DNA of 5,462 nucleotides, taken from the NCBI GenBank assembly GCA_964464825.1, contig CAYXKL010000146.1, positions 1-5,462 of the forward strand, in the 5' to 3' direction. The position numbers and the translations under genes are program-made. Source of the DNA: DYJK01 sp964464825 (GTDB taxonomy: Bacteria > Bacteroidota > Ignavibacteria > Ignavibacteriales > Melioribacteraceae). A model generated the notes under the pieces. It ran no database searches, had not been told where the DNA came from, and saw only the letters and a program-made list of their open reading frames with translations. This document shows positions 1 through 5,462 of this stretch, one piece after another. The first letter of the stretch is position 1. Every line of letters starts with the position of its first letter.

Positions 1-102
1 GTTATAACCTTCGGGTACATTATTCTCAGTTTTGCATGCAACTACACAATCCATACAACCGACACATTTTTTAGTATCAATTACCATTCCGAATCGTGCC
101 AC
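1..102 (-). CDS. PsrB-like 4Fe-4S ferredoxin subunit of a molybdoenzyme, N-terminal 34 codons only
   Basis: This is the start of an iron-sulfur electron-transfer subunit that runs off the left edge. The visible 34 residues read MARFGMVIDTKKC and continue into a CxxCxxCxxxC motif with cysteines at residues 13, 16, 19 and 23, followed by KTENNVPEGYN. That layout is typical of the four-cluster ferredoxin subunits (PsrB, PhsB, NrfC, DmsB type) that carry electrons between the molybdenum subunit and a membrane quinone-reactive subunit. The start is GTG at 102-100, chosen because a GGAGG site lies just upstream inside the end of the preceding gene. The alternative ATG at 87-85 would leave only seven residues before the first cysteine and has no such site. 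The gene begins one base after the TAA of the molybdoenzyme gene, so the two are almost certainly cotranscribed and probably translationally coupled. No signal peptide is visible, as expected for a partner co-exported with a Tat substrate. The assignment to PsrB rather than a sister family rests on the neighbour. Confidence 0.85.
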   Translation of the reverse strand, partial: MARFGMVIDTKKCVGCMDCVVACKTENNVPEGYN

Positions 103-103
103 G

Positions 104-2302
104 TTACACCTCCATCTCAAAAGTTACAAAGTTCACATTCATACCGGTTCCTCCCATGATTGGATCTGTTGCAAATTTAGTAATAAGCTGTGCATCGCTT
201 GCACCTTTTCCATAAGCACCTTTAAGCATTTTTGAATTGTGACCAAAACCGTGAACCATGTAGACACAATCGGTTCTTATTCTCTCCGTTACTTTCACTT
301 TTATTTTATTGCTAAGCACTCCATCCTGATTTTTCAATCTTACAAATTGACCATTTGTTAATGCGTATCTTTGAGCAATATCATTATTAACCCAAACTTC
401 ATTTTCATTAAACATATCCATAAGAATTCTATTTGATTGAGTACGACTGAAAGAATGAACGGGAGACCTTCCAAATAGTAATCTGAAATAACCAGCCGGC
501 GGCTGTTCGGGACGATTATATTTTGGAACTGCATCGAATCCGGCTTCCGCTAATTGCAAAGAATAAAATTCAATTTTACCCGATGGAGTAGCAAACTCCG
601 GTTCAATTCCATCTTCAATGTAAAGAGGTTGTTTTTCACCGCGGACTATACCTTCCTTCTTCAATTGCTCTAAACTTAATCCGGCTCCTTTCAATCTATA
701 ATCAAGATATTCTTCAACATGTTTCCATGGAAAGTAATGGCCGAGTCCAAGTTTTTCCGCAAGTTTTTTTGCAATCCACCAATTTGGTTTTTGATCTGCC
801 GGTGCTTCAACTACCGGTTGACGGATACCAACAAATGTTTCTTTGAAGGTTGAAGCGTGAAGATCATCATATCGTTCAAGGTAAACCGATTCCGGTAAAA
901 CAACATCTGCCCACCCGGCAATCTCGCTTGGTATTACATCAATAACAACCATCAAATCTAAATTTTGAATTGCTTTGATTGTTTCTTCTTCATTAGGTAG
1001 TGCATGAATCAAATTTGTAGCATATACAAACCATCCTTTAATTGGATATGGTTTACCGGAGATTGTTGCTTCACGTATTCCGGTTGTAATTTCTTCTATT
1101 GCAAAAGGATATTTATTGTTGGGATTATCAACTTTTTCTTTTTTCGGTTCTGGATATTCCGGATATGGATATGGAGGGACTGAATAACTCGATGGAAAAT
1201 AAAATCCTCCTTTACGTCCCCACGAACCGAGCAATGCATTTAACAAAGCAATCGCACGGCTCCGCTGTGCATCATCACCATACCACGTAACATGTCTGCC
1301 GGGATGAATTAGTGTAGCCGGTTTATTCATCGCCATTACACGTGCTGTTGTCTTAATCAATTCAGCATCAATTCCGGTTTCAGTGTATGCCCATTCAGGT
1401 GTGTATTGAGAAATTTCTACTGCGAACTGTTCAAAACCAAATCCATATTTAGTTACATAATCAACATCAAATAATTTTTCTTTTACAATTACATTCATCC
1501 ATGCAAGGAGGAGCGCTATATCTGTCCCTGGTTTTATAGGCAGATAATATTTTGCTTTAGAGGCTGCAACTGAAAATCTAGGATCTACAACAATTATTGT
1601 TGAATCCTTCTGAATAGCATTTGCAAATTCCTGAGCTTGCGAGTTGTGCATATTTTCACCTATGTGCGATCCGATAAGGACAACACATTTTGCATTTTCA
1701 ATATCAGTTCTTTCCGGCGATCCTATTCCCTCACCGAAAGTTAATTCAAATCCAACATCACGCGGACCGCGGCACTGTGCATACGATGGAGCAGAAATAT
1801 TATTTACACCATATGCTTTAAGTGTATGCTTCAGAAAATTTCCACCTATACCATGTGAAAAAAATGCAACAGATTCTGGACCGTATTCATTCTTAATTTT
1901 GTTCATTTTTGAAGCGATATATTCGAGTGCTTCATCCCATGTAACTTCTTTCCATTTTTCTTCACCACGTTCACGTGTTCGTATTAACGGTGAACGTAAT
2001 CTATCGGGATCGTAATGTGAACCAACACCTCCAGTTCCGCGTGGACATAATCTTCCTCTGCTCAATGGATCATTGGGGTGTCCTTCAATCTTCCACAACT
2101 TACCATCTTTCAAATAAGCAATCGCTCCACATTTCCAAAAACAGATATCGCAATAAGTAGGAATTTTCTGTATCCCTTTAACTTTTTCCTTATTAACTTT
2201 TTCAGCTCCTTTAATAATCGGACTTAGTGCCGAAACTGCTGTGGTGGCGCCGACTGTAAATCCGGTTATCTTTAAGAACTTTCTCCGGGAAATTGAATTC
2301 AT
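104..2302 (-). CDS. Tat-exported molybdopterin oxidoreductase catalytic subunit, PsrA/PhsA (polysulfide/thiosulfate reductase) class
   Basis: This 732-residue protein belongs to the DMSO reductase superfamily. A Tat signal SRRKFLK (residues 5-11) precedes a hydrophobic stretch (12-30), so the enzyme is exported folded. The N-terminal 4Fe-4S domain has Cys51, Cys54, Cys58 and Cys86 (CxxCxxxC then CPRG). The molybdopterin core spans about 100-500. Cys177 in YAQCRGPRDVG is the predicted molybdenum ligand, near where PsrA-type enzymes carry theirs. ATPSGKIEFYS (571-581) leads to the C-terminal dinucleotide-binding domain (about 606-728), ending DPIMGGTGMNVNFVTFE. Length and cysteine pattern fit PsrA/PhsA (about 750 residues) better than the longer tetrathionate or arsenate reductases. 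The substrate cannot be fixed: polysulfide, sulfur, thiosulfate or another oxyanion are all possible. ATG 2302-2300 is supported by GAGG seven bases upstream and by the Tat motif. The gene lies 4 bp after a MerR regulator and 1 bp before the iron-sulfur subunit. A Pro/Tyr-rich segment occupies about 371-385. Confidence 0.88.
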   Translation of the reverse strand: MNSISRRKFLKITGFTVGATTAVSALSPIIKGAEKVNKEKVKGIQKIPTYCDICFWKCGAIAYLKDGKLWKIEGHPNDPLSRGRLCPRGTGGVGSHYDPDRLRSPLIRTRERGEEKWKEVTWDEALEYIASKMNKIKNEYGPESVAFFSHGIGGNFLKHTLKAYGVNNISAPSYAQCRGPRDVGFELTFGEGIGSPERTDIENAKCVVLIGSHIGENMHNSQAQEFANAIQKDSTIIVVDPRFSVAASKAKYYLPIKPGTDIALLLAWMNVIVKEKLFDVDYVTKYGFGFEQFAVEISQYTPEWAYTETGIDAELIKTTARVMAMNKPATLIHPGRHVTWYGDDAQRSRAIALLNALLGSWGRKGGFYFPSSYSVPPYPYPEYPEPKKEKVDNPNNKYPFAIEEITTGIREATISGKPYPIKGWFVYATNLIHALPNEEETIKAIQNLDLMVVIDVIPSEIAGWADVVLPESVYLERYDDLHASTFKETFVGIRQPVVEAPADQKPNWWIAKKLAEKLGLGHYFPWKHVEEYLDYRLKGAGLSLEQLKKEGIVRGEKQPLYIEDGIEPEFATPSGKIEFYSLQLAEAGFDAVPKYNRPEQPPAGYFRLLFGRSPVHSFSRTQSNRILMDMFNENEVWVNNDIAQRYALTNGQFVRLKNQDGVLSNKIKVKVTERIRTDCVYMVHGFGHNSKMLKGAYGKGASDAQLITKFATDPIMGGTGMNVNFVTFEMEV

Positions 2303-2306
2303 TCTG

Positions 2307-2750
2307 TTACCTCGAAATGGATTTAATTAATTCTTTTACTTTTCCGCATTCGGAAAAATTATTGTACACATCACAATCTCTACAATTTTTATTTTCGCAA
2401 ACTGTATTTGGATGACTGTAACTCCAGCATGGTTTACCGTGCCCATTATACCCTTCACATTTTTTACGATCTTCTTCTGAACATTTTATAACTTGCCAGC
2501 ATGGAATTAATGAATAGATTGTTTTTATTCCATTGATCGATATTTTTGATTCATTGATTGCATTACGGATACAATTAATTCTTTCCAAATCTGCTTTTGA
2601 ATAAGATCTTTGGTTTGAATCTTTTTTATAAGGGATGAATAGTCCTTCCCGTTCATACATTCGTAAAGTGTGAACAGAAATGTTTAATAATCTGGCTGCA
2701 GTACTTATCGGAAAGATCGGTTCAGTTTGCGAAATATTTATTTCAGTCAT
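2307..2750 (-). CDS. MerR-family regulator with Cys-rich C-terminal two-CW-type domain
   Basis: This 147-residue protein starts with a MerR winged helix-turn-helix: ISTAARLLNISVHTLRMYER (15-34), then EGLFIP and RSYSKADLERI, the usual wing and third-helix pattern. The normal long dimerisation coiled coil is short here. From residue 84 it becomes cysteine-rich: C84-W85, C90, C98, C108-W109, C118, C123, C126 and C135, with a GHGKPCW core and a CDVY tail. Two Cys-Trp pairs spaced like this resemble the 'two-CW' domain; a redox, metal or iron-sulfur sensing role is inference. I chose ATG 2750. A longer frame open from TTG 2786 would place its start inside an inverted repeat, and that TTG belongs to a TTGACA sequence. 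The site before ATG is weak (GAAGA). The stop is 4 bp from the molybdoenzyme ATG, and the last codons contain that gene's ribosome binding site, so the regulator is the first gene of the molybdoenzyme operon and its likely controller. Whether it activates or represses is not visible. Confidence 0.87.
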   Translation of the reverse strand: MTEINISQTEPIFPISTAARLLNISVHTLRMYEREGLFIPYKKDSNQRSYSKADLERINCIRNAINESKISINGIKTIYSLIPCWQVIKCSEEDRKKCEGYNGHGKPCWSYSHPNTVCENKNCRDCDVYNNFSECGKVKELIKSISR

Positions 2751-2765
2751 ATTGTCTTCAATTAA

Positions 2766-2787
2766 GTTGATATTTATATATGTCAAC
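2766..2787. promoter_or_regulatory. 22-bp inverted repeat, candidate operator of the MerR-family regulator
   Basis: The two half-sites, read inward, are GTTGATATTTA and GTTGACATATA. They match at 9 of 11 positions with no spacer and are anchored by perfect GTTGA/TCAAC ends. On the minus strand the repeat contains TTGACA (2786-2781), identical to a consensus -35 hexamer, and it ends 15 bp before the regulator's ATG. MerR proteins bind dyads of this size, usually between -35 and -10, and often autoregulate, so control of the regulator-molybdoenzyme operon from here is plausible. No convincing -10 hexamer follows at 17-19 bp, so the promoter itself is not established. Confidence 0.5.
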
Positions 2788-2942
2788 TTTCTTGCCAGAA
2801 ATAAATCTTGTTAATTGTTTAGAAATTGTATCGGATTAGCTATTAAATTTCATTTTTTAGAAAAAGTGAGGAATAATTTTTTAGAATTGATAAACAAGAG
2901 ATAATGGCGAATTAAAGGTGAGATAAAAGATTTTTCGTCTAA
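2788..2942. other. Intergenic region between mobA and the regulator operon
   Basis: This AT-rich gap holds no gene that I can support. It contains an 11-bp perfect direct repeat ATTTTTTAGAA at 2852-2862 and 2876-2886. A third, shorter TTTAGAA copy lies at 2818-2824, and a small inverted repeat TTTCT/AGAAA lies at 2788-2801. A minus-strand TACAAT (2830-2825) looks like a -10 box but has no good -35 partner. No intrinsic terminator is visible after mobA, so read-through from mobA into the regulator operon is possible. Confidence 0.5.
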
Positions 2943-3581
2943 TTATATCAATCGTTCACGCACATATTCATATTCTTCGGGTGTATTTATATTGTAAAAG
3001 AGATCTTTGGTATAAAAGATTTTATCTTCCACATCAACAATTTCTACTCCAACTCGTTCGGCAAAATTCCACAGACTTAATGCACTATTCTTAACTTCTT
3101 GATTATTATTCTTAGCATCAAATACATTAGTTAATATTTTCTCTAAAAGAGGTAAGATTTTTTTATCATAAATTCCACAGTGATATTGAACTTTATATTC
3201 TGCTTTAGGTACAACAATCATTTCCTCTGTCTCAATTTTGAGTAAAAAATTAATCAGTATGCGGTTTATAAATGGGAGATCGCAAGTTGTAATAAATATT
3301 TTTTGGGTTTGTAATTCTGTTAGAGCTGCATGAATTCCGGCAAGGGGACCAAGCCCTGGAAATCGATCTTTAATTTTTAGTGTATTGATATTATCATAGA
3401 GTTCAGGTTCATTTGTGCTGATTACTACTTCATCAAAAATTTCTTTCATTAAATCAAATATTTTTTCAATTATAATTTTATCATCAATTTTAAGTAAAGC
3501 TTTGTTTGTACCCATACGGCTGCTCTTTCCGCCGCTTAGTATCACTCCGCAAATTTCTTTATTTGAAATTTTGTTTATCAT
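2943..3581 (-). CDS. mobA: Molybdenum cofactor guanylyltransferase MobA
   Basis: MobA transfers GMP from GTP to molybdopterin-bound molybdenum in the cytoplasm, making the (bis-)MGD cofactor used by DMSO reductase-family enzymes. The 212-residue length is normal. The nucleotidyltransferase signature GVILSGGKSSRMGTNKALL (12-30) carries the GGxSxRMGxxK loop. GPLAGIHAAL follows at 78-87. TTCDLPF (98-104) supplies the metal-binding Asp101. NINTPEEY (197-204) is the conserved C-terminal MobA motif. The ATG at 3581-3579 is the only sensible start, since the signature begins ten codons later; it has no Shine-Dalgarno site, only an A/T-rich leader. The gene sits just upstream of the regulator and the molybdoenzyme on the same strand, which fits a dedicated cofactor supply. 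The 156-bp gap leaves open whether they share a transcript. The start lies 14 bp beyond the T-tract of the preceding gene's terminator, so a promoter would have to overlap that terminator. A distinct CTP-using MocA-type activity is less likely given the neighbour. Confidence 0.9.
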   Translation of the reverse strand: MINKISNKEICGVILSGGKSSRMGTNKALLKIDDKIIIEKIFDLMKEIFDEVVISTNEPELYDNINTLKIKDRFPGLGPLAGIHAALTELQTQKIFITTCDLPFINRILINFLLKIETEEMIVVPKAEYKVQYHCGIYDKKILPLLEKILTNVFDAKNNNQEVKNSALSLWNFAERVGVEIVDVEDKIFYTKDLFYNINTPEEYEYVRERLI

Positions 3582-3594
3582 AAAAATATTATTT

Positions 3595-3602
3595 CAAAAA
3601 TA
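3595..3602 (-). promoter_or_regulatory. Possible Bacteroidetes-type -7 element for mobA
   Basis: The minus strand reads TATTTTTG, an exact match to the TAnnTTTG -7 consensus of Bacteroidetes primary promoters. It ends 13 bp before the mobA ATG and overlaps the T-tract of the upstream terminator. There is no TTTG at the expected -33 distance, and T-runs produce such matches by chance, so this is a weak call. It matters only because mobA otherwise has almost no room for a promoter after the terminator. Confidence 0.2.
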
Positions 3603-3629
3603 AAAAAGGGACATCTTAATGATGTCCCC
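3596..3629 (-). terminator. Rho-independent terminator of the four-helix membrane protein gene
   Basis: On the minus strand GGGACATC and GATGTCCC (3628-3621 and 3615-3608) form a perfect 8-bp stem with a 5-nt ATTAA loop, followed directly by TTTTTTATTTTT. It begins 22 bp after the stop codon of the membrane protein gene. The other strand has no T-tract, so it acts in the minus direction only. It separates that gene from mobA. Confidence 0.9.
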
Positions 3630-3650
3630 GTTATAATTTATTAAAAATAT

Positions 3651-4076
3651 TTAAGCGGCTTTAACTTCAGGTTTATAGATTAAAGAAACTACAACACCTA
3701 AAACTAAATATTGGATAAATCCATATATGAACCATTGAAAAGTCAAACTATAAGGGAGCGGATAAACTGCATATTGATAATACGCAGCCGGAAGATTAAT
3801 AAACAACCCCATATAAATTCCGTATCGGAGTCCTTCCATCCATCCTTTGTTTTCGCATCCTTTGGCAAAAATGAAAACAAAGAAGAATGCCCAGATAAGA
3901 TCTACAGCCCACATTACCCACATTTTGCTTTCCATCTCTTCCATAGTTCTGAATATTTTAGAGATCTCTTCAGCAGCATAAGTAGATGCAAGTAATACTG
4001 AGTGGACTAAATAATTTGTCACCTCCAGGAGAATAAAAACAACAAAAAATGCAATTAATAATTTCTTGGTGTTCAT
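3651..4076 (-). CDS. Conserved small integral membrane protein, four predicted helices, function unknown
   Basis: I do not recognise a named family. The 141 residues are mostly hydrophobic, with likely transmembrane segments at about 6-28, 53-72, 84-105 and 111-134. A charged loop (36-51, EEISKIFRTMEEMESK) separates helices 1 and 2. Notable residues are NYLVHSVLL (21-29), with a His in the first helix, WVMWAVDLIWAFFFVFIF (53-70), with a buried Asp, and the GLRYGIYMG and PLPYSLTFQWFIYG stretches. Such conserved polar and aromatic residues inside helices suggest a real function, not just an anchor, but none can be named. ATG 4076-4074 is secure because GGAGGT sits six bases upstream. The gene has 127 bp of noncoding sequence before it and a strong terminator after it, so it is probably a single-gene transcript unrelated to the molybdoenzyme operon. 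Confidence 0.8.
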   Translation of the reverse strand: MNTKKLLIAFFVVFILLEVTNYLVHSVLLASTYAAEEISKIFRTMEEMESKMWVMWAVDLIWAFFFVFIFAKGCENKGWMEGLRYGIYMGLFINLPAAYYQYAVYPLPYSLTFQWFIYGFIQYLVLGVVVSLIYKPEVKAA

Positions 4077-4081
4077 AAATG

Positions 4082-4088
4082 AACCTCC
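4082..4088 (-). promoter_or_regulatory. Strong ribosome binding site of the membrane protein gene
   Basis: The minus strand reads GGAGGTT, ending five bases before the ATG at 4076. It is the best Shine-Dalgarno site in the window and fixes the start of this gene; tonB and mobA have none. Confidence 0.85.
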
Positions 4089-4203
4089 AATTAGTTAATA
4101 ATTAGTTATTTTTTCTAAAGGAGAAATAGACAAAAATTTAGAAACATAATCTTACTACAGTTAAAAGATAATCTTTTTCTATTATCAGTTCAATCAAAAT
4201 GTA

Positions 4204-4815
4204 TTAATTAAAAGAATAAGTTTTTTCTATCCAGTATTCTACCTTTTCCCCATCAAAAGAAATGGGCTGCCATTTTGATTTATAAACAGCATCTATAACG
4301 TTTTTATATTGTTTTTGATCTTTCAGCGTATTTATAAGAGTATTATGAGATTTTACTAATCCATCACGATTTATTAGTAATTTTAATTTAACCTCTCCTT
4401 CAACATCCCCTACTTTTTCCGGAATTACTTCAACAATCTGGCGAGGTATAAATGGGAATGATGTCGCTTCATAAATTTTTTTATTAACACTAGTTTGTTT
4501 TAAACCGGTTTGATTTGTTGGCTCTTTTGAGGATTCTTTAATTTCAAAATCACCAAGAGGTTCAGGTTCATCGAGCGGTTCAATTAAGGATGATAAAGTT
4601 GGAGTCTCCGGACGCGGAGGTGAAGATTCTTCTAATTGATTCGTCTGTGGAATATCTAAAACTGTTATCAAGGGTTCGGGGAAGTATGGAATTTCTTTTT
4701 TTTTATTAACTATTTGCGGTGAAAAAATGAACAAACTAATTAATAATAATAAACTAATAATTAACCCTAATTTTATATTAAGATCATATTTTTTTAACTC
4801 GGGTCTTTGCAGCAT
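4204..4815 (-). CDS. TonB-like energy transducer protein
   Basis: This 203-residue protein has the TonB layout. A short basic cytoplasmic N-terminus (1-13) precedes one membrane helix (about 14-33, LGLIISLLLLISLFIFSP). A Pro/Glu-rich periplasmic linker follows (about 41-100, with SSPPRPETP and PLDEPEPLGDF). The C-terminal TonB domain spans about 120-203: EGEVKLKLLINRDGLVKS, then a helix, WQPISFDGEKVEYWIEKTYSFN at the end. The V-x-x-W-I-x-x-x-Y-x-F close is typical of the domain. TonB proteins pass proton-motive energy from ExbB-ExbD in the inner membrane to outer-membrane receptors; no exbB, exbD or receptor is in view, so the partner is unknown and a non-transport structural role is possible. 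ATG 4815 has no Shine-Dalgarno site. The gene starts 19 bp after the exonuclease stop, so it probably belongs to that transcript, although the functions look unrelated. Confidence 0.83.
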   Translation of the reverse strand: MLQRPELKKYDLNIKLGLIISLLLLISLFIFSPQIVNKKKEIPYFPEPLITVLDIPQTNQLEESSPPRPETPTLSSLIEPLDEPEPLGDFEIKESSKEPTNQTGLKQTSVNKKIYEATSFPFIPRQIVEVIPEKVGDVEGEVKLKLLINRDGLVKSHNTLINTLKDQKQYKNVIDAVYKSKWQPISFDGEKVEYWIEKTYSFN

Positions 4816-4834
4816 ATAATGTTTAAAAAACTGA

Positions 4835-5462
4835 TTAAGTAATATTTAAATACAGATTCCAAATTTTATACAGATCATAAGTTGCTCTAACATCCTCTCC
4901 GCAATAAACCGCAATTTCTTTTACTCTTCCGGCTTTGTAAAGTTCTTTTACTTCCATACCGGAAATACCTTTCGACTTGGGCGATTCAATTCCGAAGGCA
5001 CGACAATAAAAATCCAGGTTGAATTTTCGTGTAATACCAAAGAAAGTAAATTGTTCAAGTAAATCGATATGGTCTTTTGAATCATACCTGGTCTTCAATA
5101 AATTTTTACTCGGTTTAATTTTGTTAATTGCAGAACGGATCATTAAAAACGGTAGATCAAAATTTCTTCCGTTAAAGCTTATTAGTTTCTCAGATTTGCT
5201 AACATACTGCCAGAAAGATCTTAACATCTCTGTCTCATTCATCCGTTTATACTTTGTATTCTTTTCCTCAATAATCATATCATCATTAGATTCACCTTCG
5301 TATAAAACCATAACTTTTTCCGAATCAGTATTCATCATGCCTATTGCAACCACTTTAGCAGTTAACGGATAGAGACTTAGATATCTTTTCGATCCCTCTG
5401 CAATTTCATGTTTTTTATCAGCATCTTTTTCTTGTTCAGCATATCTAAGCAAATATTCTTGC
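4835..5462 (-). CDS. PolB-type 3'-5' exonuclease (DnaQ-like DEDDy fold), N-terminus beyond right edge
   Basis: The visible part matches the family of predicted 3'-5' exonucleases related to the proofreading domain of family B DNA polymerases. Seen here are RYLSLYPLTAKVVAIGM, the second exonuclease motif LISFNGRNFDLPFLMIRSA with its catalytic Asp, the DHIDLLEQF stretch, and the third motif YCGEDVRATYDLYKIW, whose YxxxD spacing marks the DEDDy class. The first motif (DIET) is missing because the gene continues past the window. The reading frame stays open to base 5462, reading QEYLLRYAEQEK at the edge. A TTG at 5452-5450 could be taken as a start but would delete the essential first motif, so it is not used. 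About 25-40 residues are estimated to be missing. These proteins likely act on DNA ends or RNA in the cytoplasm; the precise role is not known to me. The TonB-like gene follows 19 bp downstream. Confidence 0.88.
   Translation of the reverse strand, partial: QEYLLRYAEQEKDADKKHEIAEGSKRYLSLYPLTAKVVAIGMMNTDSEKVMVLYEGESNDDMIIEEKNTKYKRMNETEMLRSFWQYVSKSEKLISFNGRNFDLPFLMIRSAINKIKPSKNLLKTRYDSKDHIDLLEQFTFFGITRKFNLDFYCRAFGIESPKSKGISGMEVKELYKAGRVKEIAVYCGEDVRATYDLYKIWNLYLNIT

Noticed and set aside
32..235. Plus-strand open frame of 67 codons at the left edge
   Set aside because: It overlaps the end of the molybdoenzyme gene and the start of the iron-sulfur subunit gene, whose CxxCxxCxxxC motif is unmistakable. 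The plus-strand translation is featureless.
494..504. AGCCGGCGGCT palindrome
   Set aside because: It lies inside the molybdoenzyme gene, encoding PPAG, has no T-tract, and is too short to claim as a regulatory element.
1644..2015. Plus-strand open frame of 123 codons
   Set aside because: It lies fully inside the molybdoenzyme gene on the other strand, has no recognisable domain, and the minus-strand protein has clear motifs across the same bases.
3711..3995. Plus-strand open frame of 94 codons
   Set aside because: It is antisense to the four-helix membrane protein gene, which has a strong ribosome binding site and a terminator on its own strand.
4163..4177. Intrinsic terminator for the TonB-like gene
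   Set aside because: The palindrome has a one-base loop, an all-A/T-rich stem and no following U-run on the minus strand, so it does not meet terminator criteria.
5019..5372. Plus-strand open frame of 117 codons
   Set aside because: It is the antisense shadow of the exonuclease gene and has no ribosome binding site or family signature.
5450..5452. TTG as start codon of the exonuclease
   Set aside because: The frame continues upstream to the window edge with family-like residues (QEYL), and a start here would remove the catalytic DIET motif.

Overview
All seven genes in this AT-rich window lie on the minus strand. They include a twin-arginine-exported molybdoenzyme, a TonB-type protein (so a double-membrane cell) and 4Fe-4S electron-transfer parts. 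Shine-Dalgarno sites are clear before some genes and absent before others. Together these suggest an anaerobic or facultative Gram-negative bacterium, perhaps of the Bacteroidetes/Chlorobi/Ignavibacteria group. That taxonomic guess is inference from protein style and base composition only.

Reading in the direction of transcription (right to left): (1) 5462-4835, a PolB-type 3'-5' exonuclease whose N-terminus lies beyond the right edge; (2) 4815-4204, a TonB-like protein 19 bp behind it, probably in the same transcript; (3) 4076-3651, a four-helix membrane protein of unknown function with its own strong ribosome binding site, ended by a clear intrinsic terminator at 3629-3596; (4) 3581-2943, mobA, the molybdenum cofactor guanylyltransferase; (5) a 156-bp gap holding a 22-bp inverted repeat and short direct repeats; (6) 2750-2307, a MerR-family regulator with a cysteine-rich C-terminal 'two-CW' type domain; (7) 2302-104, a 732-residue catalytic subunit of the PsrA/PhsA (polysulfide/thiosulfate reductase) class; (8) 102-1, the first 34 codons of its iron-sulfur (PsrB-like) partner, cut by the left edge.

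The left half forms one functional story. MobA makes the bis-MGD form of the cofactor that the PsrA-like enzyme needs. The Cys-rich MerR protein, 4 bp upstream of the enzyme gene, is the obvious candidate regulator. The PsrA-like subunit would be exported folded by Tat and pass electrons through the ferredoxin-like subunit, usually to a membrane subunit that would lie off the left edge. The electron acceptor or donor (polysulfide, thiosulfate, another oxyanion) cannot be decided from sequence alone. The most interesting item is the Cys-rich MerR regulator with its candidate operator. The right half is ordinary housekeeping and envelope genes. I saw no RNA genes, CRISPR arrays, insertion sequences or integration sites.
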